Below, piece by piece: positions 16,834 through 26,972 of a DNA stretch of 64,000 nucleotides; positions within the stretch are counted from its first letter, which is position 1, and the number at the start of each line of letters is the position of its first letter. A program made the translations under genes and the position numbers. The stretch is from Oceanicoccus sp. KOV_DT_Chl. GTDB lineage: Bacteria; Pseudomonadota; Gammaproteobacteria; Pseudomonadales; Dasaniaceae. The stretch covers positions 2,046,001-2,110,000 of the forward strand of contig NZ_FQLF01000002.1 of assembly GCF_900120175.1 (NCBI RefSeq), read 5' to 3'. Below the pieces are notes generated by a model. It was given only the letters and a program-made list of their open reading frames with translations. It had not been told where the DNA came from and ran no database searches.

Positions 16834-19165
16834 TCAGGATTTAACTTTTAATTTTCCGGCATTGGCAAATAGATCGGCAAAGGTGCCTTTTTTCTGTTCC
16901 GCAGGCGTGCTTTTTGATTGGCCTTTGTGAGCGTGTCGTTTGTTGTTGCCTTCACTGCGGGGAGTATTTTGTTTCGGCTCAGCTTTGTCACTTAAACGCA
17001 TGGTCAGTGCGATGCGTTTTCGATTGGCATCGATTTCCAATACTTTAACTTTGACGATGTCGCCCGCTTTCACCACGGTGCGTGGGTCTTTAACAAACGT
17101 ATTGGATAGGGCAGAAATATGTACTAGTCCATCCTGATGTACGCCGATATCGATAAAGGCGCCGAAGTTGGTGACATTGGTTACGGTGCCTTCCAAAATC
17201 ATATCTTCTTTTAAATCCGATATTTTTTCTACGCCGTCTTTGAATTCTGCGGTTTTAAACTCCGGACGAGGATCTCGGCCTGGTTTATCCAGCTCGCTGA
17301 TAATATCCTGCACGGTAGGTAAACCGAATTTTTCATCAGTAAATTTCGCTGGGTCCAGTGATTTCAAGAATTGACTATCGCCTACAATGGCGCTGATGTC
17401 ACGCTGACTTTGTTGCACGATTTTTTCTACAATGGAATAACTTTCCGGGTGTACCGCGGAAGCATCCAGCGCGTTATCGCCACCCACAACACGCAAAAAC
17501 CCGGCGGCTTGTTCGAAGGTTTTATCACCAAAACGTTTAGCTTTTTTCAGTTCTTCGCGATTTTTAAACGAGCCTTGCTGATCTCGCAACTCAACAATAT
17601 TGTTGGCGATAGTGCTGTTTAATCCTGAGACTCGACTTAACAAAGCGCTGGAGGCGGTATTTACATCGACGCCAACGCTGTTTACACAATCTTCTACCAC
17701 GGCATCCAGTGATCGGGCTAGTTGCGTTTGCGATACATCGTGTTGGTATTGACCTACGCCGATAGACTTAGGATCCAGTTTTACTAACTCGGCTAACGGG
17801 TCTTGTAAGCGGTGGGCGATAGAAATTGCGCCGCGAATGGTGACGTCCAAGTCGGGGTATTCTTTAGCTGCGTATTCGGAGGCCGAGTAAATAGAGGCGC
17901 CAGCTTCGTTAACCATTACTTTTTTAAGTTTAAGCTCAGGGTGAGCGCTAATGATATCGCCAACAAAACGATCAGTTTCGCGGCTGGCGGTGCCGTTGCC
18001 AATCGCAATTAATTCAACATTATGTTGTTTCGCCAGTTTGATAATGGTTGCTGCAGCTTCAGCAATTTTATTTTGTGGCGGTGTAGGGTAAATGGCACAG
18101 TGATCTAACACTTTACCATTGCCGTCAACCACGGCGACTTTCACTCCGGTGCGCAAGCCGGGATCCAAACCGATGGTGGCTTTGGGGCCAGCGGGGGCCG
18201 ACCGGCAAAAACGCTGATAGCTTCCTGTTCGGCACTTTCACGTAACTGCCCATCAAGTCCGTTTCAAGATGGGTGTAAAGCTTAATTCGCCAGGTCCAGC
18301 GTACCACTTCCCGCAGCCATTTATCGGCAGCCCGGCCTTGGTCACTTATATTCCAGTGCTCGGCTATCATGGCTTCACAGGGTTGCGGAGCATTTTTATC
18401 ATCGGGGTTGCGGAGCATTTTTATCATCGGGGTCGCCGGTGACAATGGCGAGATTTAGAAAGGCTTCATTGCGGCCGCGAAACATAGCCAAGGCGCGGTG
18501 CGATGGCGTGGTTTTGAGTGGCTCGTCGTGCTCGAAATAATCGCTGAATTTACTGCCTTCCTGTTCTTTACCATCAACCATGCGCGAACTGAGCTGACCT
18601 TCCTGCCATAAAAAATTACGCAACTTGGCGAGTAAGTCGGCGTCTTCGCTGAAGCGTTCCATTAATATATATTTCGCACCGTCCAGAGCAGCTTTGCTAT
18701 CGGCAATACCTAGCTCAGTATTGATAAACGTTTGTGCTTGTTGTTCGGGTCTAAACCGGGGTCATTGAAGAGTGCGTCTGCCAATGGTTCCAAGCCTGCT
18801 TCAATCGCAATCTGGCCTTTGGTGCGACGCTTGGGTTTGTAGGGAAGGTATAAATCTTCCAGACGATTTTTGGTGTCGGCGGCAAGAATATCTGACTGTA
18901 ATTCAGGGGTTAATTTTTCCTGTTCGCCAATGCTTTTAAGGATGGCTGCGCGACGATCTTCCAGCTCGCGTAAATACCGCAAACGATCTTCCAGTGATCG
19001 CATTTGAGTATCATCCAAACCGCCGGTCACTTCTTTGCGGTAGCGGGAAATAAATGGCACGGTGGCCCCTTCATCTAATAGCTCAATGGCAGCGGTGACC
19101 TGTGCTGGTTTTACATTGAGTTCATTGGCAATTTGTTGCGAAATTGAAGAAAGGAGGTTGCTCAT
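16834..19165 (-). pseudogene. tex: Transcription accessory protein Tex, broken by four lesions as sequenced
   Basis: Tex is a multi-domain nucleic-acid-binding protein with N-terminal Tex-N, RNase H-like YqgF, HhH and C-terminal S1 domains. N-terminal residues [20 protein letters not shown], the YqgF part ([16 protein letters not shown]), the HhH part ([19 protein letters not shown]) and the S1 part ([20 protein letters not shown]) are all present in four frame segments. Lesions: one base missing near 18747-18749, a 25-bp tandem duplication at 18381-18430, one base missing at CCC 18249-18251, and one missing at GGGG 18184-18187. Correcting all four gives 769 codons, normal for Tex. Sequencing or assembly error is likely, but real decay cannot be excluded. 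Confidence 0.88.
18381..18430. repeat. Perfect 25-bp tandem duplication inside tex
   Basis: 18381-18405 and 18406-18430 are identical. Twenty-five is not a multiple of three, so the duplication shifts the tex frame. The encoded segment DDKNAPQP appears twice, in different frames. Deleting one copy restores the local reading frame. Confidence 0.95.
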
Positions 19166-19298
19166 GTTGATTGGATACCGCAAATTTTTATGGGGGGCTA
19201 TTATGCAAAAAGCAGCGCCTGCTGGGCAGCTTGTGATGCAATTATTTTTTTGCTAAGGAAGTGTTTTTTGCTGCTTTGTTAACCGATTTGGTGGTTTC

Positions 19299-20501
19299 TC
19301 AACCGGCTTCGGCAGTACCAAGTTCGTGGTATTTTTTTAGGTCGATACCGAAGGCGTCATCGGATAGCAAATGGTTAATTTTTAGTAGCTTGCCATTGGC
19401 ATCGGTGGGTTCCTGGCTGAGGTCAATTTGTCGTTCGTCACACGGCTTTTTATCCTTGCCTCTGACGATCAAAACTTTGGGTGAATTGCGATGTTCAATG
19501 GCCGAGGGCAGGATAAGGCCGATTTCACCGTTGCTCATTTCGGCGACACTACCAGCGGGGTAAATCCCAATTGCTTCGACAAAGCGGTCAACCAGGATGG
19601 GATCATAATGACTGCCTTTGGCGCCGATCAAAATGCGTAAACCTTCCAGTGAGGTTTTGGCCGGGCTATAAACCCGTTTGCTAGTGATGGCATCATAGGT
19701 GTCAGCAATGGCGACGATACGGCTGAAGTAGGAGATTTTCTCTGCCGGCAGTGCTCGCGGGTAGCCGCGACCGTTGAGTCTTTCGTGGTGGCTATAAGCC
19801 ACATTAGCGACTTCATCAGTAATATCGGATTTGGCGGTTAGAATTTCGTAACCCAGGGTGGTGTGGGTCTTCATAATGTCGAATTCTTCCTCGCTGAAAG
19901 CCCCTTCTTTATTAAGGATTTCCAGCGGTATTTTGGATTTTCCCATATCGTGCAGCATGCCGCAGAGGCCAACGACCTCCAGGTCCGCTGGAGATAAACC
20001 TTCCGCACGCCCCAGGATGATAGAAAGCAAGCCAACATTCAGGCTATGCCGTGCGGTGTATTCATCGACGTCTTTTAATAGCCCTAACCACATCATGGCT
20101 TCTTGATTGGCGATTACACTATCAACGCATTGTTTTACCGCTTTTTTGGCGACAGAGGTTTCGAAGGTTTGGCCTAGCTCTAGGTTTTTGAAAAACCCTT
20201 TGACGACGCTTTTGGCTTGACGGTGAGCACTTTTAGCCTGTGGTAAGGCCTGTTGGAATGATTGGGTATTGTTATAAGCCTGACGTTTAAGGTTTTTAGC
20301 CGAAATTTCTGTTTTCTTGGCTTTGGCCGCGACATACACATACTTGCAGCTGGCTTTAAGCTTGCTTATCTCCGCTTCAGTGGTTATGCGAAAGCCGTGT
20401 ACGGTAAAGGGTGATTCCACCCAGGGGCGGTCTAGCTCCACAACCTTCATGCCCAGAGAAAGTCGATCACAACTGATTTTTAATACGGTATCGTTACTCA
20501 A
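19299..20501 (-). CDS. HD-GYP domain protein, probable c-di-GMP phosphodiesterase
   Basis: This 400-aa protein begins with a DUF3391-type region (residues about 5-130) and continues with an HD-GYP domain (about 140-320). The metal-binding and signature residues are present: ARHSLNVG, GMLHDMGKSKIP, HHERLNGRGYP and DTYDAITSKRVY. The complete GYP motif predicts hydrolysis of cyclic di-GMP to GMP. There is no signal peptide or membrane helix, so it should be cytoplasmic. The start is TTG 20501, with no in-frame ATG until residue 18. It is divergent from a GGDEF gene 230 bp away, so one locus encodes both synthesis and breakdown of the messenger. Confidence 0.9.
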   Translation of the reverse strand: MSNDTVLKISCDRLSLGMKVVELDRPWVESPFTVHGFRITTEAEISKLKASCKYVYVAAKAKKTEISAKNLKRQAYNNTQSFQQALPQAKSAHRQAKSVVKGFFKNLELGQTFETSVAKKAVKQCVDSVIANQEAMMWLGLLKDVDEYTARHSLNVGLLSIILGRAEGLSPADLEVVGLCGMLHDMGKSKIPLEILNKEGAFSEEEFDIMKTHTTLGYEILTAKSDITDEVANVAYSHHERLNGRGYPRALPAEKISYFSRIVAIADTYDAITSKRVYSPAKTSLEGLRILIGAKGSHYDPILVDRFVEAIGIYPAGSVAEMSNGEIGLILPSAIEHRNSPKVLIVRGKDKKPCDERQIDLSQEPTDANGKLLKINHLLSDDAFGIDLKKYHELGTAEAG

Positions 20502-20731
20502 GCTGCTACTCTTTGTTAACGTATCTGGGAGCGATTTATTGTTATTAGGCAGATGATTCTGCTTTCTTAATTTTAGCTGTATCTTACTATAGACGTTTTT
20601 AGGGGCAAAATTGGCATTTGTACTTATTCCAAAGAAAAATTATTCCCGGTTGTACAATTTATTGTCACATTGGATAATAAATCGCTATATTTCATAAGGT
20701 TAATCCACTGAAAATTTAACGCAGAGTAGAT

Positions 20732-21724
20732 ATGTCTACACAAAAAGTAGTCGACGGGCTGGAGCGGTTGACGGGCTTTCGTGATCGCAAGCTCATTCAG
20801 CAAAGTCTGGTCAATACCTTGCTGGAATTGGTGCCGAGTTATGGTCACCGTCTTTATGATGTGAAATGGAAACAAGACGGGCTGGACGTGGAGTTGTTGG
20901 TAGAGGCTATCAAGCCGGAAATATCAAGCTCAGCAGAAATATCCGAGCCGTTGATGGTAATTATGCGCCAATCGATTGAGTCCAGGCAGGCGATTAAATC
21001 GGAATCGGATCATGGTGTGACGGTGGTTATTCCGTTGCGTATTCAGGGTGAGTTAGGCGTGGAGGTTTTGGTACAGGAATGTATAAAGCTTGATGACGAG
21101 CAGTCGGAATTAACCCATGGCCTACTACATATATATTCCAATTTTTTATCGCTGGTTAAAGAGCATATTCACGATCATCTGACGGGTTTGCTTAACCGGG
21201 CTACGCTTGACCAGAAAATTAATAATATTATTAACCATACTGGGCCGGTAGCAGGGCGGCGTAGGAAGGAGCCCGACTATTGGTTAGCGGTGATAGATAT
21301 CGACCGATTCAAGATCATTAATGATAATCATGGGCATTTATTTGGTGATGAAGTATTGATTTTATTGGCGCAGTTAATGAAAGAGACTTTTCGTGATGTG
21401 GACAATTGTTTTCGCTACGGTGGCGAAGAATTTTTAGTGTTGTTACAAGTTGAGGATGGTCTACAAGCCAAGGCTGCTTGTCAGCGTTTTTGTGATGCGG
21501 TGGCAAGTCATCGGTTTCCACAGGATTTGTCAGTCACTGTTAGCATCGGTTTTGTGCAAATTACCGATCAGGAAAATGTGTCTTCAATTATTACTCAGGC
21601 TGACAGGGCGCTTTATTTCAGTAAGCAGAATGGTCGTAATCAATCGAATAGTTTCGAAGAGTTAGTGGCGGCAGGCAAGTTGTTGTTTGGGCCGAAAGCG
21701 GATGATGGAGTAGATATTTTTTAG
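20732..21724 (+). CDS. Diguanylate cyclase (GGDEF domain)
   Basis: This 330-aa protein has an N-terminal sensory region of about 150 residues (GAF-like, not confidently identified) and a GGDEF domain from about residue 155. Active-site RYGGEEFLVLL is intact, as are DHLTGLLNR and IDIDRFKIINDNHGH. An inhibitory I-site RxxD (RDVD) sits five residues before GGEEF, so product inhibition is expected. No membrane helix is visible. The partner HD-GYP gene is divergent. Confidence 0.92.
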   Translation: MSTQKVVDGLERLTGFRDRKLIQQSLVNTLLELVPSYGHRLYDVKWKQDGLDVELLVEAIKPEISSSAEISEPLMVIMRQSIESRQAIKSESDHGVTVVIPLRIQGELGVEVLVQECIKLDDEQSELTHGLLHIYSNFLSLVKEHIHDHLTGLLNRATLDQKINNIINHTGPVAGRRRKEPDYWLAVIDIDRFKIINDNHGHLFGDEVLILLAQLMKETFRDVDNCFRYGGEEFLVLLQVEDGLQAKAACQRFCDAVASHRFPQDLSVTVSIGFVQITDQENVSSIITQADRALYFSKQNGRNQSNSFEELVAAGKLLFGPKADDGVDIF

Positions 21725-21749
21725 CGTTGATTATGAAATGTATAGATAC

Positions 21750-21782
21750 AAAAAAAGGGGTGGCTTTTAAAGCCACCCCTTT
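21750..21782 (-). terminator. Strong rho-independent terminator of pckA
   Basis: The arms AAAGGGGTGGCTTT (21754-21767) and its complement (21769-21782) leave a one-base centre. On the minus strand the stem is followed by a run of about seven U, matching the end of pckA. On the plus strand it may also stop the GGDEF transcript. Confidence 0.85.
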
Positions 21783-21799
21783 ATGTTTGGTACGCTTGA

Positions 21800-23335
21800 T
21801 CAGGCTTTGGGACCAGCACTAATAATGGCGTCAGAGACATCAAACTTCTTGATATTGTCCTGAAACAGATTGGCCAGTTTAGTCGCTTGTTCATCATACG
21901 CTGCGTCGTTATTCCAGGCTTTACGGGGGTTGATATACTTATCATCAACGCCAGCAATCGCTTTCGGAATAGTGAGATTCAGTGCGTCAAGGTGTTCGGT
22001 TTCAGCGTCGATTAAGGAACCATTTTGCGCGGCAGAGACGATCGCGCGGGTCACTGGAATCGGGAAGCGTGAACCTTTGCCACCTTCGCCACCGGAACCA
22101 CCAGTCCAACCGGTGTTAACCAGATAGACTTGAGAATCAAAGTCTTCAATTCGTTTCATCAACAGTTCGGCATATTCGCCCGCTGGACGAGGCATAAACG
22201 GGGCACCAAAACAGGTAGAGAATGTTGGGTGGATACCGGCTTCTGCACCGATCTCAGTGGAGCCAACGCGCGCGGTATAGCCAGATAGAAAATGAAAAGC
22301 TGCGGCTTCTTTGGACAGGATAGAAACCGGAGGTAATACCCCGGAAACATCACAGGTCAGGAAGATAACCGTTTTTGGTTCGCCAGCTGCGTTAGCGATC
22401 ACGCGCTTTTCAACATGCTCTAAAGGATAAGAGCAGCGGCCGTTTTCGCTTAAAGAGGTATCGTCATAGTCAGCAGTGCGATTGTCATCCAGTACTACGT
22501 TTTCAACGATGGCGCCGAAGCGAATGGCATCCCATATAATCGGTTCGTTTTCCTGGCTCAGGTTAATCGTTTTAGCGTAACAGCCGCCTTCAATATTAAA
22601 GACCGCGCCTTTGCCCCAGCCGTGCTCGTCATCACCAATCAAGTAACAAGCAGGGTCTGCAGAAAGGGTGGTTTTACCGGTGCCGGACAAGCCAAAGAAT
22701 AGCGTCGTATTACCTGCCTCATCGACGTTGGCAGAGCAGTGCATTGGCATTACATCTTTTTCAGGCAACAGGAAGTTTTGTACTGAGAACATGGCTTTTT
22801 TCATTTCACCGGCATAGCGCATGCCAGCAAGTAATACTTTGCGTTGGGCGAAGTTGACCAGCACTACACCATCAGAATTAGTACCATCGCGCTCGGGCTC
22901 GCATTCAAAACTGGCTACGTTAAGGATGGTCCACTCTTCTTTAGACTTGGGGTTGTATTTTTCTGGGCGGATAAACATATTGTGGGCGAACAAACCTTGC
23001 CAGGCGGTTTCGGTATTAACCTGGACAGGAATATAGTGGTCGTCATGCGCCCCAACATGCAGTGTTGCCAGAAAACGATCTTTTTGTGATAAATAATCTT
23101 CTACACGATTCCACAGCGCATCAAATTTGTCTGCATCAAAAGGACGGTTTACTGAACCCCAGTCAATCGCGTCAGCGGTTGAGGGCTCTTGTACCACAAA
23201 GCGGTCGGCTGGAGAACGGCCAGTGCGTTTACCTGTGGTAATGTAAAGTGCGCCGGTATCGGTGAGTTGGCCTTCGCCGCGTATGAGTGCCTGCTCGATT
23301 AGTGCGGAGGCAGATAAATTACTGTGTGTGGTCAT
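21800..23335 (-). CDS. pckA: Phosphoenolpyruvate carboxykinase (ATP)
   Basis: This enzyme converts oxaloacetate and ATP to phosphoenolpyruvate, CO2 and ADP, the first committed step of gluconeogenesis. The P-loop [14 protein letters not shown] and adjacent metal site IGDDEHGWG are intact, as are [12 protein letters not shown] and [12 protein letters not shown] chose ATG 23335 (511 aa, [12 protein letters not shown]), which fits the family length. The ATG at 23407 would add 24 poorly conserved residues. Its place next to hslO-hslR-yrfG repeats the E. coli order. It is not overlapping hslO, and the 248-bp gap upstream can carry its own promoter. Confidence 0.95.
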   Translation of the reverse strand: MTTHSNLSASALIEQALIRGEGQLTDTGALYITTGKRTGRSPADRFVVQEPSTADAIDWGSVNRPFDADKFDALWNRVEDYLSQKDRFLATLHVGAHDDHYIPVQVNTETAWQGLFAHNMFIRPEKYNPKSKEEWTILNVASFECEPERDGTNSDGVVLVNFAQRKVLLAGMRYAGEMKKAMFSVQNFLLPEKDVMPMHCSANVDEAGNTTLFFGLSGTGKTTLSADPACYLIGDDEHGWGKGAVFNIEGGCYAKTINLSQENEPIIWDAIRFGAIVENVVLDDNRTADYDDTSLSENGRCSYPLEHVEKRVIANAAGEPKTVIFLTCDVSGVLPPVSILSKEAAAFHFLSGYTARVGSTEIGAEAGIHPTFSTCFGAPFMPRPAGEYAELLMKRIEDFDSQVYLVNTGWTGGSGGEGGKGSRFPIPVTRAIVSAAQNGSLIDAETEHLDALNLTIPKAIAGVDDKYINPRKAWNNDAAYDEQATKLANLFQDNIKKFDVSDAIISAGPKA

Positions 23336-23583
23336 GCGTGCTGTTTTCCTGTCTAGTGGTCCTAGTGTCGTGTCCGGGCTGGCTTTATTAATTGATCGTT
23401 TTGTCATCGGTTAGATTAAACGGAACTCCACCGTAGCCAGTCTTCCGAGGCGCGCCATTATGGCAAAAAAGCGGAGCGTAAGCTAACCCCTTTATGGCAT
23501 TTTGCCGGACTTTTTAGGTAGTAAAACTACAAGACGAATACGCTGGGAGCCACAGCCCGTAAGGGTTGTTGACAGCCAGTCTG

Positions 23584-24438
23584 TTAATGCACCGTGGCTT
23601 GAAACAGCTTGTCTATATCTGGTTGGGCAAACTGATAATGCTGGTGACAGAACTCACAATGGATCTCAATACTGCCCTGGTCGGCAATAATTTCTGTGAG
23701 TTCTTGCTGACCGAGGGTGCGCAGCGCGCTCAGGGTCCGCTGTTCAGAGCAGCTGCATTTGAATTGCAGCGGGGTGGGGTCAAAGATGCGTACCTGCTCT
23801 TGATGATAGAGCCGGTACAGTATCTGGTCGAAAGGTAGCGCAAGCAGCTCGGCTGCGGTGATGGTATCGGCAAGTTGAGTGAGGTGCTGCCACTGTTGCT
23901 GACGCTGTTCCGGGTTGATGTTGTGGCTGGCGGGTAACTCCTGTAGCAACATGCCAGCTGCTTGCTGATGATCGCAGCTTAACCATATCCGTGTAGACAG
24001 TTGCTCGCTCTGCTGAAAGTAGCCTTCCAGGCATTCCGCTAGATTAGCGCCATCAAGGCTAACAATACCCTGATAGCGCTTGCCCTGTTTAGGTTCGATG
24101 GTGATGCTTAATTGGCCATTAGCTAACAGCGTTTTGAAATCATTACTGCGGGCGTCTTCTGCACCTCGGGCAATAGCGCGCAGGTCATTTTCTGAAGTCG
24201 CTTCAGCCATGATTAATGGGATCTCGCCATCGCTGCGCGCTTGTAAAGTAAGAGTGCCTTCAAATTTAAGTGTGGCACTTAGCAGGGCGACGGCAGCAAG
24301 AAATTCACCTATCAGTTGGGCGACAACCTCAGGATATTGATGGGTATTCAAACTATCGTGGTAACTCTGGTCCAGTCGACTAAGTTCGCCACGGATATCG
24401 GTATCATCAAAAATAAAGCGCTGTAACTGGTCGCTCAT
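23584..24438 (-). CDS. hslO: Redox-regulated chaperone Hsp33
   Basis: This 284-aa cytoplasmic holdase is switched on by oxidation. The C-terminal zinc/thiol switch is present as CSC (FKCSCSEQRT) and CEFC, matching the C-x-C and C-x2-C of the family. The N-terminal substrate-binding part contains DIRGELSRLDQSY and LLSATLKFEGTL. It starts 7 bp after hslR ends on the same strand, so the two are translationally linked. Confidence 0.95.
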   Translation of the reverse strand: MSDQLQRFIFDDTDIRGELSRLDQSYHDSLNTHQYPEVVAQLIGEFLAAVALLSATLKFEGTLTLQARSDGEIPLIMAEATSENDLRAIARGAEDARSNDFKTLLANGQLSITIEPKQGKRYQGIVSLDGANLAECLEGYFQQSEQLSTRIWLSCDHQQAAGMLLQELPASHNINPEQRQQQWQHLTQLADTITAAELLALPFDQILYRLYHQEQVRIFDPTPLQFKCSCSEQRTLSALRTLGQQELTEIIADQGSIEIHCEFCHQHYQFAQPDIDKLFQATVH

Positions 24439-24445
24439 ATTGGGG

Positions 24446-24886
24446 TTATTCCTGCTGTTGTTCTTGTTGGCGTTGATTTTTAAAACGGTGAATTTGTCGC
24501 CGCTGTTTTTTGTTAGGGCGTTCGGCGGAAATTACGCCAAGCCCGCGCAATGCCTTGCGTTGGCCGGCATTGGCTTCGCGTTTATTGATGCTGTCTGCAG
24601 TCTCGGCGTAGAGTAATACTGCGTATTCGGCGCCACGGCGCTGGTCTGAGAGGGCAATGACTTCAACTTCTTTTTCATCCCAGCCCAAACGCAGGTTTAG
24701 CATGGCGCCAATTTCTACTTCTTTGCTGACTTTGCTGCGAGCACCGTTGTAGTGGACTTTGCCGCCTTCTATTGCTTGTTTGGCCAAGCTGCGGGTTTTA
24801 TAAAAACGTGCCGCCCACAGCCATTTATCCAGCCTTACTTTGGCGACGGGAAAGGGGTGAGCGCTGTGTTGGGTGTTGTCAGTCAC
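24446..24886 (-). CDS. hslR: Heat-shock protein 15 (S4 RNA-binding domain)
   Basis: This 146-aa protein binds 50S subunits carrying stalled nascent chains. The S4 fold occupies residues about 16-85 (VRLDKWLWAARFYKTRSLAK, GGKVHYNGARSK). The C-terminus is strongly basic and glutamine-rich (KKQRRQIHRFKNQRQQEQ). The start codon is GTG 24886. It lies between yrfG and hslO as in E. coli. Confidence 0.94.
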   Translation of the reverse strand: MTDNTQHSAHPFPVAKVRLDKWLWAARFYKTRSLAKQAIEGGKVHYNGARSKVSKEVEIGAMLNLRLGWDEKEVEVIALSDQRRGAEYAVLLYAETADSINKREANAGQRKALRGLGVISAERPNKKQRRQIHRFKNQRQQEQQQE

Positions 24887-24949
24887 GGTCTGTTTTTTGG
24901 CTGCAGTCGTTGTAAGTAAACGTCTCTCTTCGCTTGGTAGTCAAGGTAT

Positions 24950-25624
24950 TCAATGAGCTGGCCGGATATCCGTAATCGGCATAATTTCATCAAAGTGATG
25001 GATACCAGGGAAGTGCGTCTGTTGTCGCTTGGCCTGCTTGCTATCAGGTTGTAATAGCGTGAGTAAATGTTTGATTCCATATTGCTGGGCTGATTCTAGC
25101 ACGCTAGCGTTGTCGTCAATCAATAAGGTTTTGGCGGGGTCAAAGGGGTGGCTGCTACGCATGTGCTTCCAGAAATTGCGGTCTTCTTTGGGTGCACGAA
25201 AGTCATGGGAAACTACAATTTGATCAAATAAATCGCTTAGACCCGTACGACTCATTTTGATATCCAGCCCTTTGCGGTGCGCATTCGTTACCAGTATGAC
25301 GTCTTTGTTACTGGCTTTGAGTTGCTGCAAAAACTCAAGTACAAAGGGTCGAATTGCAATCATATGTTGAATTTCGCGCTTTAATGCAGGGATATCGAGC
25401 TGTAATTGTTCGGACCAATAGTCCAGACAGTACCAGTTTAGCGTTCCTCGTTCCCGCTCTAGCCGGGTGATTAACTGCTCACGGCTATGTGCTTCATCCA
25501 GCTGATGAATAGCAGCATAGCGTTGTGGAAGATGGTGCAGCCAAAAATAATTATCAAAATGCAGATCCAGCAAGGTGCCATCCATATCAAGTAGAACGGT
25601 GTCGATGATTTGCCAGTTAATCAT
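24950..25624 (-). CDS. yrfG: HAD-superfamily hydrolase, GMP/IMP nucleotidase YrfG-like
   Basis: This 224-aa phosphatase has the HAD motif I DMDGTLLDLHFDN, motif II LVTNAHRKG, the motif III lysine (APKEDRNFW) and motif IV LLIDDNASVLESA. The gene order yrfG-hslR-hslO-pckA and the similarity support the E. coli YrfG assignment, an enzyme that dephosphorylates purine mononucleotides. Substrate specificity is transferred by homology and context only. The start is ATG 25624. Confidence 0.88.
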   Translation of the reverse strand: MINWQIIDTVLLDMDGTLLDLHFDNYFWLHHLPQRYAAIHQLDEAHSREQLITRLERERGTLNWYCLDYWSEQLQLDIPALKREIQHMIAIRPFVLEFLQQLKASNKDVILVTNAHRKGLDIKMSRTGLSDLFDQIVVSHDFRAPKEDRNFWKHMRSSHPFDPAKTLLIDDNASVLESAQQYGIKHLLTLLQPDSKQAKRQQTHFPGIHHFDEIMPITDIRPAH

Positions 25625-26304
25625 GGGGTACTACCTGGTTGAAGGTGTTGGCTTGCACGCTGGCGAGCTCTGTAAAGGTGCTGTTAATTGCGGCTGGCAA
25701 TTATGCAGGGGTAGCACTGCTTTGTTAAGTAGAGTGGGTGTTTGTTTGTTAAATAATGATTAAATTCAACACTTTCAATGGCTTGGGGCGCCAGACAAAT
25801 TTAGGGTAAGCGTTTTTTGCTGTTTTCAGTAGCACTGGCTCTGACGTAGGTGCTTATCGCTGACAGTCTTCTGTTTGTGCTTGCAGGTTGTAGTTTTTTT
25901 ACCGTTTTGTTGGGGTGTTAGAATGGTAATTATTGTTTTTATCAGTCAGTTTGCGCCGCTGGTGTTCTGACAAGGCCGATTAGGGTAAAAACTAGCGTTG
26001 AAACTAAATCGTCTTACACCATTCGGTCTTTAGATCTTTCCGGTTTTAAAACCTGGTTATTGGAAAAATTATCCGTTGCAGGCTTGTTTTTCCTCGGTAG
26101 AAGGAGGATCTTAGGGGTGTTGCTCAGTATCACTATGCCTCCTAATAATCGGCTTAGTATCGATATAACAACAATAGTCTCGATAGCAGGAGCGGTTGTT
26201 TTCAAGACACGACGTTAAATACCAGAAAGAGTGAACCCAACTTTTGCCTCTTTGGGCAAAGGCTATAGGCGTTACTCTCTCATGTTAGGGTAGGGGCATT
26301 TAAA
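25625..26304. other. 680-bp intergenic region without a recognised gene
   Basis: This region lies between divergent yrfG and a small plus-strand gene. It holds promoters for both by position. I see a short inverted repeat TTTGCC / GGCAAA (26243-26248, 26255-26260) in the leader of the small gene. A 63-codon minus-strand frame (26014-26205) has no convincing ribosome site or family, so I did not call it. A small RNA is possible but not visible. Confidence 0.4.
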
Positions 26305-26547
26305 ATGAAGCAAGCAATCGGTTCGCTGGATCTTAATCGGCCACAATCTCGGTATGAAACTGCTGGCGGTGTAAGTCTGCAAAATATCAAACCTGTAAAA
26401 GAAAAACTTCTGGAAGAATTGGTCGAACTTGAAAAGCAAATGAAAGTGCTGGAGGCGGGTTCGGCGGCGGTGGATTTTTCAATGCTACAAACCTATAAAG
26501 AAATGATTCATAGCCGAAAAATATTTTTTAATGAATTGAATCGCTAA
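26305..26547 (+). CDS. Small hypothetical protein, 80 aa
   Basis: I do not recognise this protein. The ATG 26305 is preceded by AGGGGC at a fitting distance. Residues about 28-57 (VKEKLLEELVELEKQMKVLE) look like an amphipathic or coiled-coil helix, and the C-terminus is KEMIHSRKIFFNELNR. There is no signal peptide, membrane helix or cysteine. It converges with the small minus-strand gene at 26589. The length and composition favour a real cytoplasmic protein, possibly a regulator or adaptor, but no function can be assigned. Confidence 0.6.
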   Translation: MKQAIGSLDLNRPQSRYETAGGVSLQNIKPVKEKLLEELVELEKQMKVLEAGSAAVDFSMLQTYKEMIHSRKIFFNELNR

Positions 26548-26588
26548 TAGCGTTCGGTCTAATTGACCTATTCAATACAGGGTCGGCT

Positions 26589-26837
26589 CTATTTTTTCTT
26601 GAACTGGTCTTTAGGTTTAAGCTCAGTATCAGGGGTTGCTGGTAATAATTTTTCGCTAATTAATTCTTCCGCATAATCCACACTTAACCACCAAGGGATC
26701 GCATTAAAGCTGCGGTTGCGACGGCAGCCGCAGCGCTCTTCTCGCCGATCTAGCCCGGATGGTATAGAAATATTTTGATTTCGGCGATTATTCTTGCCGC
26801 GGCGATCACTAAAGATCGAGGGTTTAGATTCTTCCAC
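26589..26837 (-). CDS. Small DRR/CRR-PWWL protein, paralogue of the next gene
   Basis: This 82-aa protein belongs to no family I can name. It shares with its neighbour at 26973-27176 the ordered motifs (S)-I/L-F-x-DRR, then CRR, then PWWLxVDY (here IFSDRRGKNNRR, CGCRRNRS, IPWWLSVDYAEEL). It is rich in Arg and Asn in the N-half and has a Lys-rich tail (PKDQFKKK). The start appears to be GTG 26837, but the AGGAG there overlaps it, so the true start is uncertain. The shared motif and tandem placement support a real gene. Confidence 0.6.
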   Translation of the reverse strand: MEESKPSIFSDRRGKNNRRNQNISIPSGLDRREERCGCRRNRSFNAIPWWLSVDYAEELISEKLLPATPDTELKPKDQFKKK

Positions 26838-26972
26838 TCCTAGTATCCCATAAACATATTGTATTTATTACTACGCAGGTCACGCTGCCATGGTCAGTAT
26901 AGTAACAGAAATTTTTTAAAAAATATGGCGGTTGACTAAATCAATATGAATAACAACAGCAGGATTTTATTA

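Noticed and set aside
26014-26205. A 63-codon minus-strand frame in the 680-bp gap
   Set aside because: No ribosome site and no family; composition is not convincing.
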